Source of the DNA: Ipomoea triloba
Lineage: Eukaryota; Streptophyta; Magnoliopsida; Solanales; Convolvulaceae
NCBI RefSeq assembly: GCF_003576645.1
Contig: NC_044919.1
Location: 14,142,816-14,206,815, forward strand
Length of the DNA stretch: 64,000 bases
Reading direction: 5' to 3'
A model generated the notes under the pieces. It did not search any database. It was not told where the DNA came from and saw only the letters and a list, made by a program, of their open reading frames with translations. Below are positions 46,818-57,430 of this stretch, one piece after another; within the stretch, counting starts at the first letter, position 1, and each line of letters starts with the position of its first letter. Made by a program: the position numbers and the translations under genes.

Positions 46818-47079
46818 CCTCAGGTTGTGAATATGCTTCTCACTTTTGCCGTGTTTAGGGATAAATTTCATTGCAACGGTCTAAAAAATAACACCCATTT
46901 TCAACAATGTGCGAATTGAGAAAAACCTATAACCAATTTACAACTAAAGTGTGAACTAACAATAACACTGTAGCAAGGAAAAAAAAAATACCTGGCATGT
47001 ATACTTTCGTCTCCCTTTGTAGACCCCCAAAAGATCCCTCCCCCACAAGCTCTATTACGTGGTAATTTTCAACCCCAAC
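46818..47079 (-). pseudogene. TIO: Two-exon fragment of a FUSED/TIO-type protein kinase
   Basis: Minus strand. Exon 1 (about 47,079-46,992) encodes GVENYHVIELVGEGSFG, the start of the kinase glycine loop, then shifts frame by one base; in the shifted frame VYKGRRKYTCQ follows, up to a GT donor. After a 111 bp intron ending TTTTTTAG, exon 2 (46,880-46,818) gives TVAMKFIPKHGKSEKHIHNL with the ATP-binding lysine region, then homology stops. This matches the N-terminus of plant FUSED (TWO-IN-ONE) kinase, a cytokinesis protein of about 1,300 residues. The start ATG is lost and only some 50 codons remain, with intron kept, so the copy came from DNA and not from mRNA. Possibly captured by the Helitron ending at 44,196. 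Confidence 0.75.
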
Positions 47080-47836
47080 CCCGATGTTCTGCATCAAAGG
47101 AGAATATTAATTAACTTAAACACAATTATATAGGATGTTCTGGGATCAGGATTTAGGAACTATTCATAGAAGTTCCGCATGACTCATACTTATAAATGCA
47201 TTATCTGCGAATGATTGTCAAGGAGAAGATTTGTGGTAACTTGATATTAAACATAGACAATTGAATGCTTGTGTAAGCGCTAAAGAAAAAAGAATTAAAA
47301 TCAACCAAAAAAAATCGTGCAACAAATAAAGCAGCTCTATAAAATTATACCCAATGTTAAAATCAATTCGTAAAAATCCCCATGAGCATTTTCATCAACA
47401 ACAATATAAAGTTAAAATAATTCCTTCATCAACAAAATAAAACATATTAATCATACCTCGGCTTAAGATCTTCCTCTCCCCAATGGATCCGAAACTAAAT
47501 CAATAGAATAAATTTATAAAAGCATATCTATCGAAACACAGCGAAACAATGGATTTGCTAGTATCAATTGTGATTTTCAAAGTCACTAATCCATTGTACT
47601 TATAGATAGAAAATGTGAGTATTATAAATTTGTATAAATTTTCAAAACGAAAGTATAATTAATTTTAATTTCTAAAGGAAAATGTAATTTATTTTAATTG
47701 TTAACATTTTTATTCTCAGCAGTACAAGATATGAGCCATGGTGTTCAGGTGAAATTAACACATCATAACTTTTAATGAAGTGACCATAAGGGACATCATT
47801 AGGAGGATGCACTTGTTGTTGTTTCTAGACAAGTAA
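47080..47836. other. Unassigned AT-rich sequence
   Basis: The part next to the kinase fragment (47,080-47,550) could be its former 5' flank or 5' UTR intron. No ORF or repeat boundary recognised. Confidence 0.35.
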
Positions 47837-48137
47837 GGGTGTGTTTGGTTCGCACATGGGAATCGGAATCGGAATGGGTATCAAATACTTGGTAAGGGTA
47901 ATGGGTTTTGGTGAAAGTATTTAGCATGTTTGGTAGTTGGGTGGAATGGGAATGAATATTAATAGTTGGGGAAGAAATGAAAAAGTGAAATGAAACCCTT
48001 ATTTAATAAGGGTATGGGTTTTCCCATTAATGGGGTATTCCATACCCATAGTAGCATTCTCAAAACCTATCAACCAAACACTAGCAATCACTTTCATACC
48101 CATTCCCTATACCAAAACCCCCCAACCAAACACACCC
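47837..48137. mobile_element. Tourist-like MITE (PIF/Harbinger), 301 bp
   Basis: Begins gggtgtgtttggttcg and ends ccaaccaaacacaccc, with a TAA duplication on both sides (47,834-47,836; 48,138-48,140). Interior words gggtatgggtt / aaaacccattac pair with one another. Noncoding. Confidence 0.9.
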
Positions 48138-48499
48138 TAAGTTTTTCTCAGTATATACTTTTATTTTGTCTTTTAGATAGAATGAATTACATTATATCTA
48201 TTAGTGTTGGATTATTATCTTGTGTTAGAATATTAAGTGTGTTGGATTATATTTTTATTGTGGTGTATTAGTTCTGAACAATTCTACTATATTTTGTGTT
48301 GAATGGTTTGAATTATATAAATGTTGTTTGGGCAAATGAATTTTCTTTAGTATTGAAATTATTATATTGTGTTAGAATATTAAGTATGTTAGAATATATT
48401 TATTATGTTGTATTAGTTTTGAACAAATCCTATTATATTTTCTGTTGATTGGTTGTTTAATAAATACAAATAATAATTTAGTATTTAAAAATATATATA
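48138..48499. other. AT-rich spacer
   Basis: Two diverged copies of a tattgtgttagaatattaag block lie at about 48,215-48,300 and 48,360-48,440. No gene seen. Confidence 0.4.
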
Positions 48500-48716
48500 A
48501 CTGTAGGAGTCCTCCTCCTACGAATTTTTTTTTATTTAAAAGTAATACTATAAGCGTCTTTTCCTTGATGGTAAAGACGCCTATTGTCCGATTTACGCGT
48601 CTTCCAAGAAAAGACGCGTAAAGTTGCCAGTTTTCAGCGTCTGGGTCATATGCGTCTTGACCAATAAAGATGCGTATTATCATTTAGTAAAGACGCAAAT
48701 AACTCATTTTGTAGTA
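48500..48716. mobile_element. CACTA-like terminal fragment with AAGACGC repeats
   Basis: Contains at least six aagacgc / gcgtctt words in both orientations and ends aactcattttgtagtata, close to an inverted CACTACAAAAT terminus whose first two bases are changed. It looks like one end of a nonautonomous CACTA element. No left end found. Confidence 0.45.
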
Positions 48717-49137
48717 TACCACTCAAAATGTTTTTTTTTTTTTTGAGAGTACTCAAAATGTGTTGATTCCTACTCAATTTTTGCTTTCACGTTAACTGCT
48801 GCCAGTATCTACAATATTCCTTGCTAAAACTTGATTCATTCCTTAATACTAGTGATCCTAAAATGCTAAGTTTGTAAATACTGATCCTACCTTAACTACT
48901 ACCAAAGTCAAAATCTCTTCTTTATCCTTCTTACCATTATTGTGGCGTGAGATGATACCATATCACATTGTGATCTCTACCATTAATTTCTTGATATTGG
49001 ATGGTTAAGATTAAACCTTATATTCCTCAATATAACTTGTCCTCATGTGAATAGGGGCCTTAAAAGTATATTGTACTTTATGTTAGTGATCCATCTTACA
49101 AGGTGGACCATGGTCCATGCAATAATGTTTGCAAGTG
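48717..49137. other. Spacer, no gene seen
   Basis: Unremarkable sequence apart from a ggaccatggtcc palindrome at about 49,106, which resembles the terminal motif of the adjacent Mutator-like element B and may be a remnant of another copy. Confidence 0.4.
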
Positions 49138-49146
49138 GGTTAATTG

Positions 49147-49827
49147 AGCAATTTATATCGTGGATCAGGGTCCACAATGTATTGTGCACCCCGTATAAAA
49201 ACGACGTCGTTTGATTATTTTAATTAACGGTTTATTGTTTTGGAAATTAATCATGTTCCCGTTTCGGTCGGTCTGTGTATTTGTGTTTATATTTTGTGTA
49301 TCCTTTGAAGACATTCTGTGTATTGTAGACTACAATTCTGTGTATTCATGTTAGGGGTACTTAAACATCGGTTGTGACGTGTTTTGTGTATTCGAATGTT
49401 AGGAGGATAATTTATGTGTAGTTGTGTCAATATTCTGTGTATTCCTCAAGTCATTTTGTGTATTATAGACAAGGATTCTGTGAATTCATGTTAGTGGTAC
49501 TTAAACACAGGGGTGATGTGTTTGTGTATTTGGTGTTTTCATTTTCTGTTTATTCTTTGAAAGCATTCTGTGTATTGTAGACTACGATTCTGTGTATTCA
49601 TGTTAAGGGTACTTAAACATAGGTTGTGACATGTTTTGTGTATTTGAATATTAGGAGGATGATTTCTGTGTAGTTATGTCAATATTCTGTGTATTCCCTC
49701 AAGTCATTCTGTGTATTCTAGACAAGGATTCTATGTATTCCCTGAAGTCATTCGCGTCCACCGTCCACTAACATTCGAAATGACGTCGTTTCGGAACTGT
49801 GGACCCTGGTCCATGATATAACGATTG
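49147..49827. mobile_element. Mutator-like nonautonomous element B, 681 bp
   Basis: Inverted ends tatatcgtggatcagggtcc and (reversed right end) tatatcatggaccagggtcc, each followed inward by the AACGACGTCGTTT-like palindrome (49,199; about 49,783). Flanked by GGTTAATTG (49,138-49,146) and GGTTGATTG (49,828-49,836), a 9 bp duplication with one mismatch. The interior is a different minisatellite from A and C: ttctgtgtattcatgttagg and gggtacttaaacat units. No ORF. Confidence 0.75.
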
Positions 49828-49836
49828 GGTTGATTG

Positions 49837-50299
49837 GCTGATCTTTTGCTTATATATGTTATAATATAATCTACTAAATATAGGAAAAAGTATTTGATGC
49901 ACCGCCTTTTTATAGATGTGCAAGTTATACTATGGACTAGGGTATACCTTGTATAGTTGTATTGTGGATCCTGGTCCAAAAATAATCTCTAAATTCTGTA
50001 CCCGCGTTTCTATACTTGTAAACGAGTTAATTCTATTTTTGGTCCTAGATTTATAGGTGGCAGTCTACTTTAAGTCTTTTTTTATTAGAACATCTACTTT
50101 TGGGATGATCCTAGTATTATTGTGGCATGACCATTTTTGGTCCTTTATCAACAAAACAGGTTTAACTATCGTTAAATTCAAGGATGTTTCAGTCTTAAAT
50201 TATAGATGTTTTCAAAAAAATAAATATAAAAAATATAGCGGTTCAACATACTTTGTATATAAAATATTGAATTGCCTTTGTATTTAACGAAATTTTTGA
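49837..50299. other. AT-rich spacer, no gene seen
   Basis: No recognisable coding or repeat feature. Confidence 0.4.
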
Positions 50300-50640
50300 A
50301 GCAAAAGAGATGCCTTGAGAGCACGAGTTCCACTGCGGGTGTATCCTGCCATGGCTGGAACTTCACAGCTCGCTGGTGTCCCGTCAGATGATTCAAAGCC
50401 CCAGGGATAATGCTAGTAACAAGAATGCAGAGATCAACAATTCAACATGGAGACCCTGCAGCCTAGTGGAGATAGATGCAAGAAATGGAAATGGACGACA
50501 ATTTTCTGTTCCGCTTGCCAGGCCATTCAGGGTGATGAGGACGTTGGTAAACCTCTGCTTCCAAAGCTTGAGTCCCAGGGATAATGCTAGTAACAACAAT
50601 GCATTTTAAAATTAATGGTTGAGAGCCACATCAGGAGGGG
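50300..50640 (+). other. GC-balanced segment of unknown origin
   Basis: Clearly richer in GC than both sides. Open frames on both strands run across it (plus 50,376-50,609, minus 50,393-50,599). The word ccagggataatgctagtaac occurs twice, at about 50,401 and 50,576, bracketing about 175 bp. No family recognised; it could be a captured gene piece. Confidence 0.3.
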
Positions 50641-50892
50641 AAATATGAGAGGAGAAACTTAATAGGGATAAGAAGTATTTTTCATTTTTTTATTTGGTAA
50701 TTTAATAATTTGATTTATGCTTTTGTTTAGAGTTTTTATTTTCTTTTTCTTTTGTTTTTTTGTCGGTGGGTACTAATTCTCCGATGCATTGGTTGCAGTT
50801 GATGTAAGTTCTCGGATTGTTATTAATTACAATTCTAATTTAATTTCTAAGTAGGGATGGGGTATGGAGCATTGAATAAATCAAGTTGTATT

Positions 50893-51545
50893 TAGGGCCG
50901 TTAACGAACCGAAAATAAACGAACGGAGGTTGTTCATGTTCGTTTGTTAAAGATTTTGGGGTGTTCGTGTTCATGTTCGTTTGTTAAAGATTTTGGAGTG
51001 TTCGTGTTCGTGTTCGTGTTCGTTTGTTAAGGTTTTTGAAAATCCTGTTCGTGTTCGTTTGTTAACGTTCGTGAACATCGATTCGTTGAGGTTAATGTTA
51101 ACGTTAGCGAACACGTTCGTGTACGTTCATAAAGAGGTTCGTGAACACTTAATTACAAAACACCTGCACATGTTCATGAACACAATTCGTTCGTGGACAA
51201 GAAATAATCTACGTTCACGAACACAATAACCAAACAAACAACACAACTATATATGTTTGTGAACATATTCGCTAACATTATTAAACGAACACTTAACGAG
51301 CTTGTTCGCGAACATTATTAAATGAACATAAACGAGCTTGTTCGTGAACATTACTAAACTAACACAAACGAGCTTGTTCGTGAACATTACTGAACATTAC
51401 CACTGTTCAGACTCTGTTCGTTTACTAACCGAGCTCTAAATTTTGTTTATTAATGTTCGTTTACCTTAATAAACGAACATAAACAAGCGCTTACCGAACA
51501 CAAACACGAGTAGTTTGTCGCAAGCTCTGTTCGCCAACACCCCTA
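50893..51545. mobile_element. hAT-type MITE, 653 bp, GTTCG-rich
   Basis: Begins tagggccgttaacgaac and ends gttcgccaacacccctatype inverted end, with a perfect 8 bp duplication GTTGTATT (50,885-50,892; 51,546-51,553), the size made by hAT transposases. The interior consists largely of gttcgtgttcg, gttcgtttgttaa and their complements, so most of the element can fold on itself. Noncoding; the open frame at 50,981-51,229 is repeat-derived. Confidence 0.88.
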
Positions 51546-51553
51546 GTTGTATT

Positions 51554-52353
51554 GTACAAAAAAAAAAAAAAAAAAAAAAAAATTCAACAGTTAGGCATAT
51601 TTTTTGTACATGTCAAACAATAAACTTTAATTAAGTTAGACATCAAATTATTAACTTGAAAAATTACAATAACAAGATTCCAAGTACAGTAGTACCGTGA
51701 GAGCATACAAATAATAAACTTATAATGAATCTAACATCATGGGAAGTTGACATAGATCGACTTTACACCTCCATTATTGATGATTCAAGTCCAATTGATT
51801 GGGAATAATGATGGCTTTCCCAACCGCCCTAAAGATGGAAAAGAAAAACTAACCCCACCCCCCACCCCCCCAAAAAAAAAAAAGATAATTAGACTAAAAG
51901 CGAAAGCATTCACCACAAAAATCTCACAAAGAAGAGCTGAATTCAAGGGTATTTCCATGCATGCAAATAGCAAAACGAAGTAAAGAAAACTAATACACCG
52001 AGCTTGAAATTCTTCTTCCAATTCAGAAATAATCTCATTTCCATCTCTCTAAAAACTAACAATAAAATAAAAAAAAAAAAAAGCACATTCAAAACACATC
52101 CACTTGATCGCACAAAATAAAGAGCAAGACAACCAGATTTCATAATTTCATATTTTATGCAATTAATTAAAACCGTATATATGAAAATAATATAAGGGGC
52201 TATAACTATAATAATAGAGTAATTAATCTGATGTAAAATGAATTTGAAGTCAATATTTACTTTACTAATCAATTGATACAAATGGAACCCAATTAAGTAC
52301 ATATGGAGATGGATCATATCCTACCAAAATTTGATGGAATTTTATTCTAATTA
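51554..52353 (-). other. 3' flank of the 52 kb B3 pseudogene
   Basis: 51,785-52,353 matches 13,560-14,100 in inverted orientation. The open frame 51,943-52,317 is this shared noncoding flank. 51,554-51,785 shows nothing recognisable besides a poly-A stretch. Confidence 0.6.
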
Positions 52354-52783
52354 TTAGGCATTGAACTTGCGGAACAAGAACCTTAATAGATTCTCAAAGT
52401 CCCAACAAATGGAGATGGTCTCACCCTGGAGCAAACTCCTCCTTTTCACAAACTCTATAATCCAGTTGCTAGTGAGAAGAAAGCTGCCAGTCTTCCACTG
52501 CTTGAGGCTGAGTTGATGCTCTGACTCAGTATCCAAATCCCATATTTTGACTCTCAACCCATTCCTATTTTCACAAGCTCTACAGCTCTCCATATCCATG
52601 AGAGGCAACACGTATTTTCTGATTTCCTCTTTGGGAAGCAACAGCCTTGCTGATGGGCGCTAGAGCTGTAGGGTGTTCTTCTGATCCGGTAATTTGTTGA
52701 TGATGATTGGGCGCAGGAAGAAGGGGTGGTTGTTGATGATCCTCCACCGTTGTAGTTGTTGAATTTGAAGACACGCTCTCCAT
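52354..52783 (-). pseudogene. B3-domain gene, internally deleted and frameshifted
   Basis: Start ATG at 52,783 (MESVSSNSTTTT) with the conserved family leader upstream. The first frame gives LPAPNHHQQITGSEEHP and ends at 52,580. In a second frame, from about 52,655, a full B3 domain is readable: SARLLLPKEEIRKYVLP, GLRVKIWDLDTESEHQLSL, WKTGSFLLTSNW and RFLFRKFNA with a stop at 52,354. Compared with the 13 kb copy, the lysine-rich middle and the segment just before the B3 domain are missing and the deletion changed the frame. The B3 residues are well kept, so inactivation looks recent. Opposite orientation to all other copies in the window. Confidence 0.75.
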
Positions 52784-52849
52784 TGCGCTTGTTTCAGAGT
52801 AGGTGTATGTAAACGATGAAACTGCACTGCACATATAGGTTTTCGTTTT

Positions 52850-52985
52850 AGGAAACTATGAGGAAATTGAATACATATAGAATAACCTAATTATAATGCC
52901 GGTGGGATTAGTAAACTAGTTAGCCTTTAACATAGATATATATTTTCCCGCTCCCATCTGGACTAGGAAATTAATTTTATAATCT
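52850..52985 (-). promoter_or_regulatory. Conserved family upstream block
   Basis: Inverse of the block at 8,440-8,560 and 16,820-16,930 (ccagatgggagcgggaaa, aattaggttattcta). Its presence at the same distance from three ATGs suggests promoter or leader function. Confidence 0.5.
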
Positions 52986-52989
52986 TGCT

Positions 52990-53354
52990 ATTTGATTAAA
53001 TCCACATTTCATTCACCAAATTATACTGTAAACCACCAATAAATATTCATTATTAGTATTAAAAGTTATTTTTAGACCTTGTTTGGTAATATAGTTACCT
53101 TATCAGTTAATTTTAATTTGTTTAACCATTATTAGCTGTTTAATTTGGTTAAACAACGAATATGAGTGTTTGCATGGTTAAATAGATTTTTTGTAACAAA
53201 AATGCTAAAATTCAAAAAGCTGCTCAAAATTTATTTGAGGAAATAAATTATACTTTTAAAAATCATTATGCATGTAATCAACTATTAGCTAATAGATAAT
53301 TTATCAAATATTTTTCTACAACTAGCTATCCGATAACAACTATCAACTAACAAC
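52990..53354. other. AT-rich sequence with a possible MITE
   Basis: 53,075-53,350 starts agaccttgtttggtaat and ends ataacaactatcaactaac; the gene-free, self-complementary ttagctgttt / aactagctat words suggest a small inserted element, but no clear duplication of target sequence was found. Confidence 0.3.
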
Positions 53355-53744
53355 TTTTTTTTTATAAGATGAATAATGTAAATTTTTCAAGTACATAAAT
53401 AATTGCAAGTAATTCAAAGTCTAAAGATGTTAGATATCCTTTTTCTTTGAATACTCCAGAGGTATATATACATAATGATTCTTTGGGTAGTTTTTAAAGC
53501 AAATTCATTTAGTTTTTTAATTAAAATTCCACCCTAACCCATTTCACTACCATCATTTTCTATTATTAAATAGTCTAATTCCAGAGGTAATACTGAGTGT
53601 TCTAGTAATTTAATTTTTTCTTTTATTTGTTGGATAATATTAATGTCTTGAACATTAAATTTTCTTACTCCTTTAATTTGGGCTTTATTATATAAAGGAG
53701 TGGTTAATTTTTCTAAATTTTGAAAATAAGGTCTTACATAATTT
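53355..53744 (-). pseudogene. Endogenous Caulimoviridae-like fragment 3b (RT connection and RNase H)
   Basis: Minus-strand frame 53,749-53,534 begins NYVRPYFQNLEKLTTPLYNK and leads to the RNase H start (LIIENDGSEMG); further RNase H-like pieces follow in other frames to about 53,360. It continues the reverse-transcriptase sequence that stops at 59,764: the two halves are separated only by the Mutator-like element C and share its duplicated 9 bp (ACATAATTT). The copy is inactive because of stops and frameshifts. Confidence 0.75.
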
Positions 53745-53873
53745 CGCAAATTTTACTGTGCACCATGCATCAAAACGACGTCGTTTTGATTAATGAAAAT
53801 AGACGGCTGAAATGGCCTCCATCCCGCGCCATTCACTTTCAGTTCATATACACTATAGTTACATTTCAACACA

Positions 53874-56800
53874 ACTGCAATTACATTTCAACACTACTGC
53901 AGTTTCTTTTTGATATAATTACAGTTTCGTTCGATATTATACACTCAAATATGTGAACTAGTTATTCAGTTTCCTTTCAACACAACTACAGTTTCTTTTA
54001 TAATACACCGCAGTTTCCTTTCAACACAACTACTGTAACCCCTCTATTTTCCGATAAGTTTGAGGTTCGGAAAATAGGTCTTTAAGTTATGACATTTAAG
54101 AGAAGACGGTTTGATGCTCGAAATAATTTTTTTTAAGGATTAGTTATCGATAGGCTGCGAACTACGCACCGGTCACGAACCGAGAAAATTTTAAGGATAT
54201 AGATTCAGTTCGAATTTTCTAGAATTGGGATTATTAAATATCATACGATTAAGCCTGAATTTCTAGTTAGTTCAAGAAAAATTTTAAAGGGACTGTAAGG
54301 GATAAATTGTTACGGACTCTGTACCTAAATTTAGCGGGACACCGAAAATTCCCAAAATTGGTGATTTGTGACGGGAATATTTTTACGATAATTTTGGTAT
54401 TAGAATTTTCCCGAATTAAGTTATAATCCTCCGAACATTCATCTGATTTAATCATAAACTGGCAAATTAGATTTGAGATCTTGTAAGGACTCCATGGGGT
54501 GTTGACATGTGGCAAGTGAATCTAAGCCTAGATTGGGCAATTAATGAAGCATTAATGAGGTTGCACTTGTTACTTGTAGATCAAGAACAAAATCACACCA
54601 AGATCATCTCTCTCCCTCTCTCATTTCAGCTACCCCCTTAGGAAGAAGAAAAAAAAAAATAGATTTAGTCATCCTTTGTGATCTAAGAGCTCCCAAGCTT
54701 TTCCAACCCAAGTGTACAAGTGTAGGTAAGATCTTGAACCTTGTTGGATTAAATCATCTCTAGAATTCAAGTGTTGATGTTTAGTGCATGAAAATATTGT
54801 TATTGTGATAATATTCTTAAGGTCTTTGAATTCAAGAAAGGAGCTAGCAACTACTTTGGTTTAAAAGCTTCTATTGAGGTAAGGAATCCCTTAAGTTGGC
54901 CCAATCACTTGAAGGTAGACAATTGCTAGGAAATTACATGATTAGGAATTTTTACATGAAAATTATGTGCTATGTTATAGATCTAAAAGTGGGCTCAAAT
55001 TCTCTACCTTGATTTTTGGTAAATTTACTAGGCATGTCCATAGCTAATTTATGCATGTATATGTTGTATTTATGCTCATATAGGCTTATACTTGTGAAAA
55101 TAGTGAAAAGAAATAAGGATAGTCTCTGGCAGTAACTTCCGAGATTTACTGGGAAAAATTGGTTTTTGATCCCATTTTTTTTACACATGTAGTTCTATAA
55201 GTGTAGAACCCGCATATAAAATTTCATAATGATCGGAGTAGCGTAAGTATGGTTTTTGCTCATTTCTCCAAAACTGGTCCAGTGAGAAGAATATTTCGGA
55301 CCAAGGGCAAAAAGGTAATTTTCTGTGTTAATTCGTGGATCAAAATGACCAAAAATTTTTACGGACATCAAGTACTATAAGTTGGGGTTCTACCATAAAA
55401 ATTTCAAGTGAAAAAGAGTTCGGGAACTATTTTTACCGGCCCAATCTTTCGGACTGCGCCAGAAATTTTCTGGCAGTTTTAGGGTGGACGCGGCCTTGGA
55501 CGCGCGTCCAACGCGCGTCCATCGACGCCAGAGTTACGGGTGATCAGGTGATGCTAAGGACATGGATTAATGATAGAGATTAAATGATAATCTCATGATT
55601 TTTGGGTTATGGTTAGGCAATGACCTTACCTATTAGAATTTATATATATTTGGATGTACGATATCCTCAAGTTATGATCTAATGGTGTTGATCATAGTGG
55701 AAGTTGTTGAGGACGATAGTTAAGGATGTTGGTTGATTTTAAGTGTGAGATGGACATATGAAGTGTATCCAAAAATGTTTATGAAAACTTACGTTGAAAA
55801 ACGTATGCTATTTTGATATAAAGGTTGTCANNNNNNNNNNNNNNNNNNNNNNNNNCCGAAAGATTGGGCCGGTAAAAATAGTTCCCGAACTCTTTTTCAC
55901 TTGAAATTTTTATGGTAGAACCCCAACTTATAGTACTTGATGTCCGTAAAAATTTTTGGTCATTTTGATCCACGAATTAACACAGAAAATTACCTTTTTG
56001 CCCTTGGTCCGAAATATTCTTCTCACTGGACCAGTTTTGGAGAAAATGAGCAAAAACCATACTTACGCTACTCCGATCATTATGAAATTTTATATGCGGG
56101 TTCTACACTTATAGAACTACATGTGTAAAAAAAATGGGATCAAAAACCAATTTTTCCCAGTAAATCTCGGAAGTTACTGCCAGAGACTATCCTTATTTCT
56201 TTTCACTATTTTCACAAGTATAAGCCTATATGAGCATAAATACAACATATACATGCATAAATTAGCTATGGACATGCCTAGTAAATTTACCAAAAATCAA
56301 GGTAAGAATTTGACCCACTTTTTAGATCTATAACATAGCACATAATTTTCATGTAAAAATTCCTAATCATGTAATTTCCTAGCAATTGTCTACCTTCAAG
56401 TGATTGGGCCAACTTAAGGGATTCCTTACCTCAATAGAAGCTTTTAAACCAAAGTAGTTGCTAGCTCCTTTCTTGAATTCAAAGACCTTAAGAATATTAT
56501 CACAATAACAATATTTTCATGCACTAAACATCAACACTTGAATTCTAGAGATGATTTAATCCAACAAGGTTCAAGATCTTACCTACACTTGTACACTTGG
56601 GTTGGAAAAGCTTGGGAGCTCTTAGATCACAAAGGATGACTAATCTATTTTTTTTTTTCTTCTTCCTAAGGGGGTAGCTGAAATGAGAGAGGGAGAGAGA
56701 TGATCTTGGTGTGATTTTGTTCTTGATCTACAAGTAACAAGTGCAACCTCATTAATGCTTCATTAATTGCCCAATCTAGGCTTAGATTCACTTGCCACAT

Positions 56801-57430
56801 GTCAACACCCCATGGAGTCCTTACAAGATCTCAAATCTAATTTGCCAGTTTATGATTAAATCAGATGAATGTTCGGAGGATTATAACTTAATTCGGGAAA
56901 ATTCTAATACCAAAATTATCGTAAAAATATTCCCGTCACAAATCACCAATTTTGGGAATTTTCGGTGTCCCGCTAAATTTAGGTACAGAGTCCGTAACAA
57001 TTTATCCCTTACAGTCCCTTTAAAATTTTTCTTGAACTAACTAGAAATTCAGGCTTAATCGTATGATATTTAATAATCCCAATTCTAGAAAATTCGAACT
57101 GAATCTATATCCTTAAAATTTTCTCGGTTCGTGACCGGTGCGTAGTTCGCAGCCTATCGATAACTAATCCTTAAAAAAATTATTTCGAGCATCAAACCGT
57201 CTTCTCTTAAATGTCATAACTTAAAGACCTATTTTCCGAACCTCAAACTTATCGGAAAATAGAGGGGTTACAGTAGTTGTGTTGAAAGGAAACTGCGGTG
57301 TATTATAAAAGAAACTGTAGTTGTGTTGAAAGGAAACGAATAACTAGTTCACATATTTGAGTGTATAATATCGAACGAAACTGTAATTATATCAAAAAGA
57401 AACTGCAGTAGTGTTGAAATGTATTGCAGT
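53874..57430. repeat. Large inverted duplication around an N gap
   Basis: 53,874-55,451 is repeated inverted at 55,856-57,430 with very few differences (for example one base less near 57,423). The arm includes about 155 bp of element C lying outside the LTR. Between the arms are a second copy of the GC-rich LTR start (55,452-55,534, equal to 57,431-57,514), about 295 bp found once, and 25 Ns (55,831-55,855). See findings for the assembly-error reading. Confidence 0.9.
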
